Assembly: GCF_028463985.1 (NCBI RefSeq)
Contig: NZ_CP116766.1
Location: 124,001-188,000 of the forward strand
DNA length: 64,000 bases
Reading direction: 5' to 3'
From: Neisseria lisongii
GTDB taxonomy: Bacteria; Pseudomonadota; Gammaproteobacteria; Burkholderiales; Neisseriaceae
The position numbers and the translations under genes are program-made. A model generated the notes under the pieces. That model was not told where the DNA came from. It did not search any database and saw nothing but the letters and a program-made list of their open reading frames with translations. This document shows positions 32,895-41,027 of this stretch, in pieces (the first letter of the stretch is position 1; each line of letters opens with the position of its first letter).

Positions 32895-33698
32895 ATGACC
32901 CCAAACGACCCACGCCCCTTAGTTCGGGTGGTTGCCGGAATCGTGTTGAACGAAAACGGCGACTATCTGCTCAGTTCCCGCCCCGAGGGCAAACCCTATG
33001 CCGGATATTGGGAATTTGCCGGCGGCAAAGTCGAAGCCGACGAAAGCGAATTTGCCGCCCTGCAGCGTGAATTTGCCGAAGAACTCGGTATCCGCATTCA
33101 CCGAGCCACGCCGTGGCTGACCAAAATCCACGCCTACGAACACGCCCATGTCCACCTGCGTTTCCTGCGGGTGGCGGCACACGAATGGTCGGGCGAATTG
33201 CAGGCAAAAGAAGGGCAGCAGTGGAGCTGGCAGAAAGCAGGCGATTTCACCGTATCGCCGATGTTGCCCGCCAACGGCCCTCTGCTCAAATCCCTGTCGG
33301 TGCCGACCGTATTGACAGGCCGTCTGAAAACCGCCGTTTGCGGCGAAAACCGCATGGGTGAATACCGTGTCGTGCCGTATCATTTGGCAGAGCCGCACCA
33401 CCGCCGCCTACTGATAGACGCAGCAGAATGGGGCGGCAAACCCTTGCCCCAAGCCGAAAGCATCTGGCTGCTGATCCGTTCGCCCGAAGAATGGCCGCAG
33501 GTGCAGGATGCCGATGTCGTGGTGTGGCAGGTTGCCGATCCGCAGACGGCAGAAGCCGTGGCGGCACGGCTGACGCAGGGCGTATCATTGCCGCTGGTTG
33601 TCGCCGCCCCGCCGCCCCTGCTGGCGCAATACCGTTCACGTTGGCTGGCCGCAGGAGCGCACGCCGTATTGGCAGACGAAGAAACCGAGGCCGTCTGA
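32895..33698 (+). CDS. MutT-like Nudix hydrolase with a C-terminal ThiE-like region
   Basis: 267 residues. The N-terminal Nudix domain (to about 130) has a complete Nudix box, GGKVEADESEFAALQREFAE followed by ELGI, and the family context of an 8-oxo-dGTPase that cleans the nucleotide pool. Residues from about 155 on (RMGEYRVVPYHLAEPHHRRL, WLAAGAHAVLADE) resemble the shortened thiamine-phosphate-synthase-like tail found on some MutT proteins; a full ThiE active site is not apparent. ATG at 32895 follows GGAAAG; an upstream TTG at 32862 lacks a ribosome site. The stop TGA is part of an uptake sequence (GAGGCCGTCTGAAAA). Confidence 0.88.
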   Translation: MTPNDPRPLVRVVAGIVLNENGDYLLSSRPEGKPYAGYWEFAGGKVEADESEFAALQREFAEELGIRIHRATPWLTKIHAYEHAHVHLRFLRVAAHEWSGELQAKEGQQWSWQKAGDFTVSPMLPANGPLLKSLSVPTVLTGRLKTAVCGENRMGEYRVVPYHLAEPHHRRLLIDAAEWGGKPLPQAESIWLLIRSPEEWPQVQDADVVVWQVADPQTAEAVAARLTQGVSLPLVVAAPPPLLAQYRSRWLAAGAHAVLADEETEAV

Positions 33699-33734
33699 AA
33701 ACGACCTGCAGCGAAAAACAAAGGCTTTGCAAAA

Positions 33735-34154
33735 ATGAGTACACGCAAATTATTCACCATCGGCATTGCGCTGCTGGTGTTTGCCGCCATCAAACTGATC
33801 CTGCTGGATATTTTCTGGCAGCAGAGCGCCGCCGAACAAACCGCCTGCGATGTCCGACAAGGCTGCACCTTGCCCAACGGCGCATACGTCAAATTCAGCG
33901 GCACTGTCTCGGCAAAAACACCATTTAGCGTCGAACTGCGCAACGTTGCCGCCGAAGTCGGCGAAGTCAGCGTCAGCTTCGCCATGAAAGATATGGATAT
34001 GGGCTTCAACCGCTATCCGCTGCAACGCAGCACAGACGGCGCATGGCAGGCCGACCATATCCGCCTTCCCCTGTGCGTTGCCGGACGGCGGGACTACCTC
34101 GCCGACATCAATATCGGCGGACAGGTTTTTCAGACGGCCTTTAGTGCGGAATAG
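33735..34154 (+). CDS. Unrecognised single-helix membrane-anchored protein
   Basis: 139 residues: an N-terminal helix (FTIGIALLVFAAIKLILLDIF) and a periplasm-facing domain with two cysteines (ACDVRQGC) and a later one (LPLCVAGRRDYL). The text VSFAMKDMDMGFNRYPL, methionine-rich, followed by GAWQADHIRLPLC, is reminiscent of FixH/YtkA-type domains linked to copper or cytochrome oxidase assembly; this is a weak inference. ATG at 33735. It follows the MutT-like gene by 36 bases on the same strand. Its last codons (QTAF) overlap an uptake sequence. Confidence 0.55.
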   Translation: MSTRKLFTIGIALLVFAAIKLILLDIFWQQSAAEQTACDVRQGCTLPNGAYVKFSGTVSAKTPFSVELRNVAAEVGEVSVSFAMKDMDMGFNRYPLQRSTDGAWQADHIRLPLCVAGRRDYLADINIGGQVFQTAFSAE

Positions 34155-34170
34155 GCCGTCTGAAAATGGT

Positions 34171-34205
34171 ATGGGGCAATTTCATTATTAATGAAATTGC
34201 CCCAT
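34171..34205. other. Perfect 15-bp inverted repeat upstream of the Abi-like gene
   Basis: ATGGGGCAATTTCAT, five bases, and its exact reverse complement. No T-run follows in either direction (a CGTCATG follows), so it is not an ordinary terminator. It is unrelated to uptake sequences and lies 72 bases before the Abi-like start. A second small stem CCTGC/GCAGG is at 34214-34226. Confidence 0.8.
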
Positions 34206-34238
34206 CGTCATGACCTGCTGTGCAGGAATTAATGCTAC

Positions 34239-34272
34239 AATTATAAATCAGATTTTTCCCAATTACAAATCA
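34239..34272 (+). promoter_or_regulatory. Tandem 12-bp repeats at the Abi-like promoter
   Basis: AATTATAAATCA at 34239-34250 and AATTACAAATCA at 34261-34272, one mismatch, starts 22 bases apart (about two DNA turns). They overlap the -10-like TACAAT/TATAAA and end just before the start codon, an operator-like arrangement. Confidence 0.5.
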
Positions 34273-34276
34273 ATTC

Positions 34277-34984
34277 ATGAAAAGCAGGGTTTTTGAACAA
34301 CTGATTTCCAGCGAACGTTTTTTACGTTATCAGGCAGCAAGTGCATATAATAATCGCAAAGCAATGATATTGTACCGCTATAATTTGCAGCTTTCGCAAG
34401 AGTTGTTCAGCATGATTTCCATATTTGAAATCATTTTGCGCAATAAAATCGACCAAGAAATGTCGCAAAGCGACTGGCTTAGAGATGCCGTGCAGAGCGG
34501 GGGAATTTTTGACACGCCGGCCTGCATCAAAACCAAAGAAATCATTGAGAAAAAATATAGAAAAATTCATCGCAACGGATCATATTCACATGGAAAATTG
34601 ATTGCCGAACTGAATTTTGGTTTGTGGACCAATCTTTTTCAGCCGAATCAATACAATGCTGTTTTGAATACCGGTAAGGACATTAGTCGGATTGCAGTAT
34701 TGTCATCGGTTTTGCCTTTGATAAATTGTTCCGGCGACAACAAACGTGAGCAAATCCATAAAGTATTGGGTGAAATCAACCAAATACGCAATAGAATCGC
34801 ACATCATGAACCGATTTGTTTTAACCGCCGATTAGGCAGACATACCCGCAAAAATACCTATTATGTCCGCAAAAAATATCAGCTGATTATCAATATGTTG
34901 AAAGATATGAGCGTGGATACCGACGGTTTGTTTTACGGCTTGGATCATGTACTGAAAATCTGCGATAAGATTGATGCACTTTAA
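34277..34984 (+). CDS. Abi-like protein (Abi_2/AbiD-F type) with HEPN RNase motif
   Basis: 235 residues, basic and helical. Family look: SERFLRYQAAS at the N-terminus, MISIFEIILRNKIDQEM around residues 48-64, and near residue 175 the motif RNRIAHHEPI, the R-x4-6-H pattern of HEPN ribonucleases. Abi_2 proteins abort phage infection, and some act as RNA-targeting toxins. The gene is visibly more AT-rich than its neighbours, contains no uptake sequence and has no clear ribosome site (CAATTC before ATG), signs of transfer. Flanked by a hairpin and tandem repeats upstream; no partner gene is encoded next to it. Family call likely, activity inferred. Confidence 0.72.
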   Translation: MKSRVFEQLISSERFLRYQAASAYNNRKAMILYRYNLQLSQELFSMISIFEIILRNKIDQEMSQSDWLRDAVQSGGIFDTPACIKTKEIIEKKYRKIHRNGSYSHGKLIAELNFGLWTNLFQPNQYNAVLNTGKDISRIAVLSSVLPLINCSGDNKREQIHKVLGEINQIRNRIAHHEPICFNRRLGRHTRKNTYYVRKKYQLIINMLKDMSVDTDGLFYGLDHVLKICDKIDAL

Positions 34985-35136
34985 AAAAACGAGAATAAAA
35001 AATCTGAAAAATAAAAATTTGAGAAACCGTAATCTGCACTAGAATCCGCCGCTTTACATTTATTCCCCTCTAAAATACAGTAAATTCACAACACAATACA
35101 GAAAGCCTGTGTTGCCCAACCCCGAAAGGAAACCCC

Positions 35137-36276
35137 ATGACCCAATATTCCCTGTTTGCCACCTGTCCGAGAGGTTTGGAACAGCCTTTGGCAGACGAGC
35201 TGGCCGCCTTAGCGTGCCAAGAAATCCGCCCTGTGGAGGGCGGCGTGGCCTGCAAAGGCACGTTGGAGCAGGTGTACCGCATCAACCTGCATTCACGGGT
35301 TGCCAGCCGTGTTTTACTGCGCCTGAGCAAAGCCGCTTACCGCAACGAAAACGACATCTACAAACTGGCGAAAAATATCCGCTGGTTCAACTGGTTTACC
35401 CTTGAACAAACCTTCAAAGTCAAAGTCGAAGGCAAGCGGGCCAATGTTAAAAGTCTGGACTTCACCGCCCTGAAAATCAAAGATGCCGTGTGCGACGCTT
35501 TCCGTGAAATCTACGACCAACGCCCGAATGTCGGCAAAATCCACCCCGATATCCGCATTCATGCCTTTATCGCCGAGCGGGAAATCGAAATCTTTATCGA
35601 CACTTCAGGCGAAGCCCTGTTCAAACGGGGCTACCGCCAAGACACCGGCGAAGCCCCGCTGCGGGAAAACCTTGCCGCCGGACTGCTGCTTTTGGCAGGC
35701 TACAACGGCAGCCGGCCCTTTCAAGACCCGTTTTGCGGCAGCGGCACGCTCGCCATCGAAGCCGCATGGATTGCCGCCAACCGTGCGCCGGGACTGATGC
35801 GCCGATTTGGTTTCGAGCAGCTGCAAAACTTCGACAAAGCCCTGTGGGTCAAACTGCGCCAAGAAGCCAAAGCCGCCCTGCGTCCCGTTGCCGCTCCCAT
35901 CGGCGGCAGCGACAACGACCGCCGCATGATACACGCCGCCAAAGCCAATGCCGAAGCTGCAGAAGTGGCAGAATATATTGATTTTGAAATCAAAGATGCC
36001 CAAGCCGTCCGACCCAACGGCGACAACGGCATCATGCTGTCCAACCCGCCCTACGGCGTACGCCTCGCCGAAGTCCAAGCCCTGCAGGCCCTGTATCCGC
36101 AACTCGGCTCGTGGCTCAAACAACATTACGCCGGCTGGCTGGTCGGTATGTTTACCGGCGATCGGGAAATGCCCAAATTCATGCGCCTGTCGCCGAAACG
36201 CAAAATCCCGCTCTACAACGGCAATCTTGATTGCCGGCTGTTTCTGATGGACATGGTCAAAGGCTCAAACCGCTGA
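35137..36276 (+). CDS. rlmL: THUMP-domain 23S rRNA guanine-N2 methyltransferase (RlmL type)
   Basis: 379 residues: an N-terminal ferredoxin/THUMP RNA-binding part (FATCPRGLEQPLADELAAL to about 160), then a SAM-dependent methylase with PFCGSGTLAIEAAW (SAM motif) and the catalytic NPPYGVRL. It corresponds to the N-terminal half of the E. coli RlmKL fusion, which modifies G2445. ATG at 35137 follows CCGAAAGGAAACCCC. RlmK is not in the window. The exact target base is inferred from the family. Confidence 0.87.
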   Translation: MTQYSLFATCPRGLEQPLADELAALACQEIRPVEGGVACKGTLEQVYRINLHSRVASRVLLRLSKAAYRNENDIYKLAKNIRWFNWFTLEQTFKVKVEGKRANVKSLDFTALKIKDAVCDAFREIYDQRPNVGKIHPDIRIHAFIAEREIEIFIDTSGEALFKRGYRQDTGEAPLRENLAAGLLLLAGYNGSRPFQDPFCGSGTLAIEAAWIAANRAPGLMRRFGFEQLQNFDKALWVKLRQEAKAALRPVAAPIGGSDNDRRMIHAAKANAEAAEVAEYIDFEIKDAQAVRPNGDNGIMLSNPPYGVRLAEVQALQALYPQLGSWLKQHYAGWLVGMFTGDREMPKFMRLSPKRKIPLYNGNLDCRLFLMDMVKGSNR

Positions 36277-36288
36277 CCGTTGATTGTT

Positions 36289-36333
36289 AAGGCCGTCTGA
36301 AAATAGGGAAATTTCCGTTTTCAGACGGCCTTT
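36289..36333 (+). terminator. Inverted DUS pair behind rlmL
   Basis: AAGGCCGTCTGAAAATAGGGAAA and TTTCCGTTTTCAGACGGCCTTT read as a long imperfect stem starting 13 bases after the stop. Confidence 0.75.
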
Positions 36334-36543
36334 GTTGTATTGGTGCAACAAAAAAATCAGAAAAAGAGTAGATAAAACAATTAGGTAAGTAAATATGCCG
36401 TCTGAAAACCGTTATCATCGGGCATCAAGGCGGCGTTTGATTGCCAACACCGGAAGCGGCGGTTAGAATGAAAAACACCAACACACTTGTTGGTAAAGTC
36501 TGAAGCTGTTGAATATACCGATATTTTGATAAGGAACAGAGAC

Positions 36544-37107
36544 ATGAAACAAAAAATTTTCGCCGCTGCACTGGCAATCGCATTACCTGCTGCCGCATTG
36601 GCACAAAGCACTCCGGGTTTTTACGTTCAAGGCGATGTAGGCCATGCGACTTTGAATGGTAAAGTAGCCAATGGTGTAAATAATAAAGTAAAAGGCTTTA
36701 GTCCACGAGTTTCCGTCGGTTATGATTTTGGCAACAACATTCGTGCAGCAGTAGATTATACACACTACAAAAATCGTAAAAATAATTCTGAAAATTTTAG
36801 CAGCGAATTTAAGCCTTATGGTGTAGGCGTATCTGCGATTTATGATATTGAAACAGGGTTGCCTGTAAAACCTTATGTTGGTGCGCGTTTGGGCATTAAC
36901 CATGTTTCAGCAAAAGTAAAAATTCCTGGCAGAGATCTTTCTTATAGTGAAACCAAAACCGGTATCGGTGCTTTAGTTGGTGTCAGCTATGATGTTACCA
37001 GCAACATTGCACTGGACGCTGGTTACCGCTACAACTACTGGGGTAAATTCGGTGATGTGAAACTGCACAGCAACGAATTCCACGGTGGTGTACGTGTGAA
37101 ATTCTAA
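36544..37107 (+). CDS. nspA: NspA, small outer-membrane beta-barrel
   Basis: 187 residues with signal peptide MKQKIFAAALAIALPAAALA. An eight-strand barrel of the Opa/NspA class: GFYVQGDVGHA, KGFSPRVSVGYDFG, AAVDYTHYKN, KPYVGARLGINH, ALDAGYRYNYWGK and the C-terminal GVRVKF closely follow meningococcal NspA, which binds complement factor H in that species. The loops (for example VANGVNNKVK and KNNSENFSSEFK) differ. No phase-variable repeat tract is present in the gene or promoter. ATG at 36544 follows AAGGAACAGAGAC. Factor H binding in this species is unknown. Confidence 0.9.
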   Translation: MKQKIFAAALAIALPAAALAQSTPGFYVQGDVGHATLNGKVANGVNNKVKGFSPRVSVGYDFGNNIRAAVDYTHYKNRKNNSENFSSEFKPYGVGVSAIYDIETGLPVKPYVGARLGINHVSAKVKIPGRDLSYSETKTGIGALVGVSYDVTSNIALDAGYRYNYWGKFGDVKLHSNEFHGGVRVKF

Positions 37108-37121
37108 TCTCTAAACAGATT

Positions 37122-37158
37122 GCAGGTCGTCTGAAAATCGGATTTTCAGACGGCCTTT
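37122..37158 (+). terminator. nspA terminator with a variant uptake arm
   Basis: AGGTCGTCTGAA at 37124-37135 pairs with TTTTCAGACGGCCT, then TTTG. The left arm is the dialect form known from the N. mucosa group. Confidence 0.75.
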
Positions 37159-37198
37159 GTGTATTTTGGAAAAGCAGGTATTTGAAAATCATTTTATA

Positions 37199-37520
37199 TA
37201 TAGTGGATTAACTGAATAATCCATACCATTTAATCCGGTACGTGTAGAGTGCGAGCCAAAGCACGCACCTGTTCTGTGAGTTTTATGTCGAAGCCGTCTG
37301 AAAATCTGATTTTAGCTGCGCAGAAACTCGCTTTGCTCGTTTTGGCGAAACCTTCGGTTTTAGCTTCGCAGAAACTCACTTTGCTCGTTTTCAGACGGCA
37401 TTCATGTAGAATTTAAAGAACACGTGCCTGCTTAGGCAAGCACGCTACACATTGTTCCCCGACCCGCTGGCGGGAAGGGTGGTTTACTGGGGGGTAATAT
37501 TTTTTGGTTCATTCACTATA
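37199..37520. repeat. Correia-ended element, long type B (322 bp)
   Basis: Ends TATAGTGGATTAAC and GGTTCATTCACTATA. The same core as 1133-1413, but with an inner duplication of GCAGAAACTC-CTTTGCTCGT, which explains the greater length. Confidence 0.85.
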
Positions 37521-37643
37521 GTGAATTTAGAGTGTGTTAGAAATTTGGTTCGTTCACTATATATATTCACGAACACGTGCATGTTTTGGTATGCACGCTA
37601 CCACTGAGTTTGGTGTGGCGTGTGTGCCGCAGCACGCACGTGT
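37521..37643. repeat. Remnant Correia right end and a type E inverted repeat
   Basis: GTGAATTTAG to GTTCGTTCACTATA (37521-37560) is a further end fragment. AACACGTGCATG...ACGCACGTG (37567-37643) is the second type E inverted repeat. The remaining gap to 37930 is AT-rich with one uptake sequence and nothing else I can support. Confidence 0.65.
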
Positions 37644-37945
37644 CTCAACTTGTGTCTGGATTTCTATAAAAAATTCGGTGTTTCAACCATATTGCTTTAG
37701 GGCATTTACGGCAAGGCCGTTCGTTGCCGTTTTCTGTCTTGTATTACTTGAGCGATTTACTCTGTTATTAAGAATAAAAATCAATAATTTAAACTAAATA
37801 AAATTAGACTATGAAGTATGAATGCCTTACAATTTAGGGTAACAGCTTTGATAGTAATAATAGATATGGCTGCAAAAATATCTGCAAAACGGTATTGGCG
37901 CAGTAAAAGGCCGTCTGAAAAGCGGCTTGGTGATTGAGGAACACA

Positions 37946-40900
37946 ATGATGAATGTATCAAGACGGCAGTTTTTTAAAGTTACCGCCGCCGGCGCAGGGG
38001 CGACGGGTTTGGCGGTGATGGGTGCGATGCCGACCAATGCGTGGGCGGAAGTGCGGCAGTACAAGCTCGCCCGTGCGACCGAAACCCGCAACAACTGTAC
38101 TTACTGTTCGGTAGGCTGCGGCACGCTGTTGTACAGCATGGGCGATGGTGCGAAAAATGCGAAAAAGGTAATTTTCCATATTGAGGGTGATCCGGATCAT
38201 CCGGTGAGCCGTGGTTCGCTGTGTCCGAAAGGGGCTTCGCTGCTGGATTTTGTGCATAGTCCCAACCGTGTGCTGTTTCCGGAGGTGCGCGAGGCGGGCA
38301 GCAATGAGTGGAAACGGATTTCATGGCATGAGGCGCTGACCCGCATTGCCAAACATATTAAGGCCGACCGTGATGCCAATCTGATTGTGCAGAACGAAGC
38401 GGGCGTGCCGGTTCACCGTTTGCCGACTTTGGGGATGCTCACGGCTTCGGCTTCTTCCAATGAAACCGGTATTCTGACGCAAAAATGGATGCGTTCGCTG
38501 GGGATTGTGGCGACTGATGCGCAGGCTCGGGTGTGCCACGGTCCGACGGTGGCGGCGCTGGCTTCGACTTTCGGTCGGGGTGCGATGACGAATACGTTTG
38601 TCGATATCCAACACGCTGATTTTATTATGGTGATGGGCGGCAATGCGGCAGAAGCGCACCCTGTAGGCTTTAAATGGGTGATTGAGGCGAAAAAGAAAAA
38701 AGGCACGAAATTATTTGTGGTCGATCCCCGCTTCAACCGTACGGCTTCGGTAGCGGATTTTTATGCGCCGATACGTTCCGGCTCGGATATTGCGTTTTTG
38801 GGTGCATTGATTAATTGGTTGGTCGAAAACGATAAAATTCAATGGAAATATGTCAAAGCCTATACCAATGCTTCGTTTATTGTGGCGGAAGGTTTTGATT
38901 TCAATGAAGGTTTGTTTTCGGGTGCAGGCGATTTGCCGAGTGCGGCAAAAGGCGGTTTCTACGACAATGAATCGTGGTTTTATGAGTTGGACGGCGAAGG
39001 CCATGCTAAAACCGATCCGACGCTGCAACACCCGCGCTGTGTGTTCCAGTTGATGAAAAAACATTATTCCCGCTATACGCTGGATATGATGACGGCGACC
39101 TGCGGCACGAGCAAGGAAGATTTCCTGAAAGTGGCCGAAGCATGGGGCGAAATGTCGGCACCGGACAAGGCGGGTACGATTCTGTATGCGTTGGGCTGGA
39201 CGCAGCACACTACAGGCAGCCAGATTATCCGTACCATGGCGATGATTCAGCTGCTGTTGGGCAATATCGGTATGTCGGGCGGCGGCGTGAATGCTTTGCG
39301 CGGCCACTCGAATATTCAGGGTTTGTCGGATTTGGGACTGCTTTCTACTTCGCTTCCGGGCTATTTGGTATTGCCGAACGAGAAAAACCATCCGACTTTC
39401 CAAGATTATCTGGCCAAGCAGACACCGAAAGCCCTGCGTCCGGGACAGTTGAACTATTGGCAGAATACGCCGGCGTTTATGGTCAGCTTCCTGAAATGGA
39501 TGTATGGCGAACATGCGCAGAAAGAAAACAACTGGGGTTACGACTGGTTGCCGAAATGGGACAAAATGTATGATGTGATGCAGTTGGTCGAGCTGATGTA
39601 TCAAGGCAAAATCAACGGCTTGCTGGTGCAGGGTTTCAATGCGCAGGCTTCTTTCCCCGATACTAACCGGGTTACCGAGGCATTTTCTAAGCTGAAATAT
39701 ATGGTGGTGATGGACCCGATGAAAACCGAAACGGCTTCGTTTTGGGAAAACCACGGCGAAGCCCACGAAACCGATCCTGCCAATATCCAAACCGAAGTAT
39801 TCCGCCTGCCGACTCCGTGTTTTGCCGAAGAGGCCGGTTCGATTGTGAACTCGTCCCGCTGGCTGCAATGGCATCATCCGGGTCAAAACCCGCCGGGCGA
39901 AGCATTGCCTGACTTGGATATTTTGGGCGAATTGCACGTGTTGCTTAAAGAAATGTATGAAAAAGAGGGCGGCACAGCGCCCGAGCCGATTACCAAACTG
40001 GCATGGCATTATCAAAATCCGAATGCGCCGACGCCGGAAGAAATGGCAAAAGAGTCAAACGGCTATGCACTTGCCGACATCAAAGATTCAGACGGCAATA
40101 TCGTCCGCCGCAAAGGCGAGCTGCTTGACGGTTTCGCCCAGTTGCGGGATGACGGAAGCACATCGTGCGCCACTTGGATTTTTTCCGGTTCGTGGACGCA
40201 GGCGGGCAACCAGATGGACCGTCGGGACAATACCGATTCCGGTTTGGGCAACACGCCGAAATGGGCGTGGGCATGGCCGGCCAACCGCCGCATTCTGTAT
40301 AACCGTGCTTCCTGCGACCCGAGCGGCAAGCCGTGGAATCCGCAGCGGGAATTAATCCGCTGGGACGGCAAAAAATGGACGGGTGCCGATGTGGCGGACT
40401 TTAAAGCCGACGCTGCGCCTGATTCGGGTATGAATCCGTTTATTATGAACGAAGAGGGCGTAGGCCGCCTGTTTGCCGCCCGCAAGCTGGTGGACGGCCC
40501 GTTCCCGGAACATTACGAGCCGGTCGAATCGCCGATTGCGACCAATCCGCTGCACCCGAAAGTGGTGCAGACACCGGCCATGCGCCTGTTTGACAGCGTG
40601 AAAGAACGTATCGGCAACAAAGAAGAGTTTCCGTATGTCGGCACGACATACCGTCTGACCGAGCATTTCCAATTCTGGACGAAATCCGTGAAGCTGCTGA
40701 TGATTGCCCAGCCGGAACAGTTTGTCGAAATCAGCGAAGAATTGGCGCAGGAAAAAGGCATTGTCAAAGGTGATTGGGTTAAAGTCAGCTCAAAACGGGG
40801 CTTTATCAAAGCCAAAGCGGTGGTTACCAAACGGGTGAAACCGCTGACCGTAAACGGCCAAACCGTCCATCAAATCGGTATTCCGCTGCACGGCGGTTGG

Positions 40901-41017
40901 GAAAACGTTTCGGGCCGCCAGCAGTTTTTGGTGAACTCGCTGACCCCGTTTGTCGGCGACTGCAACACGCAGACCCCCGAATACAAAACCTTCTTAGTCA
41001 ATATTGAGAAAGCATAA
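37946..41017 (+). CDS. fdoG: Formate dehydrogenase-O type alpha subunit, cysteine form
   Basis: A molybdopterin and [4Fe-4S] catalytic subunit that oxidises formate on the periplasmic side. 1023 residues. A Tat signal SRRQFF leads the protein. FeS cysteines are visible as CTYCSVGC (51-58) and LCPKG near 92. At the selenocysteine site of E. coli FdoG the text is ARVCHGPTVA, with codon TGC at 38534, Cys197. The downstream segments (NALRGHSNIQG, RRDN-DSGLGNTP) match FdoG. ATG at 37946 or 37949 follows GATTGAGGAACAC. First gene of fdoGHI; fdhD, fdhE and sel genes are not in the window. Confidence 0.95.
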   Translation: MMNVSRRQFFKVTAAGAGATGLAVMGAMPTNAWAEVRQYKLARATETRNNCTYCSVGCGTLLYSMGDGAKNAKKVIFHIEGDPDHPVSRGSLCPKGASLLDFVHSPNRVLFPEVREAGSNEWKRISWHEALTRIAKHIKADRDANLIVQNEAGVPVHRLPTLGMLTASASSNETGILTQKWMRSLGIVATDAQARVCHGPTVAALASTFGRGAMTNTFVDIQHADFIMVMGGNAAEAHPVGFKWVIEAKKKKGTKLFVVDPRFNRTASVADFYAPIRSGSDIAFLGALINWLVENDKIQWKYVKAYTNASFIVAEGFDFNEGLFSGAGDLPSAAKGGFYDNESWFYELDGEGHAKTDPTLQHPRCVFQLMKKHYSRYTLDMMTATCGTSKEDFLKVAEAWGEMSAPDKAGTILYALGWTQHTTGSQIIRTMAMIQLLLGNIGMSGGGVNALRGHSNIQGLSDLGLLSTSLPGYLVLPNEKNHPTFQDYLAKQTPKALRPGQLNYWQNTPAFMVSFLKWMYGEHAQKENNWGYDWLPKWDKMYDVMQLVELMYQGKINGLLVQGFNAQASFPDTNRVTEAFSKLKYMVVMDPMKTETASFWENHGEAHETDPANIQTEVFRLPTPCFAEEAGSIVNSSRWLQWHHPGQNPPGEALPDLDILGELHVLLKEMYEKEGGTAPEPITKLAWHYQNPNAPTPEEMAKESNGYALADIKDSDGNIVRRKGELLDGFAQLRDDGSTSCATWIFSGSWTQAGNQMDRRDNTDSGLGNTPKWAWAWPANRRILYNRASCDPSGKPWNPQRELIRWDGKKWTGADVADFKADAAPDSGMNPFIMNEEGVGRLFAARKLVDGPFPEHYEPVESPIATNPLHPKVVQTPAMRLFDSVKERIGNKEEFPYVGTTYRLTEHFQFWTKSVKLLMIAQPEQFVEISEELAQEKGIVKGDWVKVSSKRGFIKAKAVVTKRVKPLTVNGQTVHQIGIPLHGGWENVSGRQQFLVNSLTPFVGDCNTQTPEYKTFLVNIEKA

Positions 41018-41027
41018 GGAGCGGAAA

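Noticed and set aside
37534..37797. 87-codon open frame before fdoG
   Set aside because: The first half is repeat DNA and there is no ribosome site; the apparent hydrophobic tail is AT-rich intergenic sequence.
37850..37870. Possible FNR box TTGATAGTAATAAT before fdoG
   Set aside because: Only the left half fits the consensus, and its distance from any recognisable -10 could not be supported.
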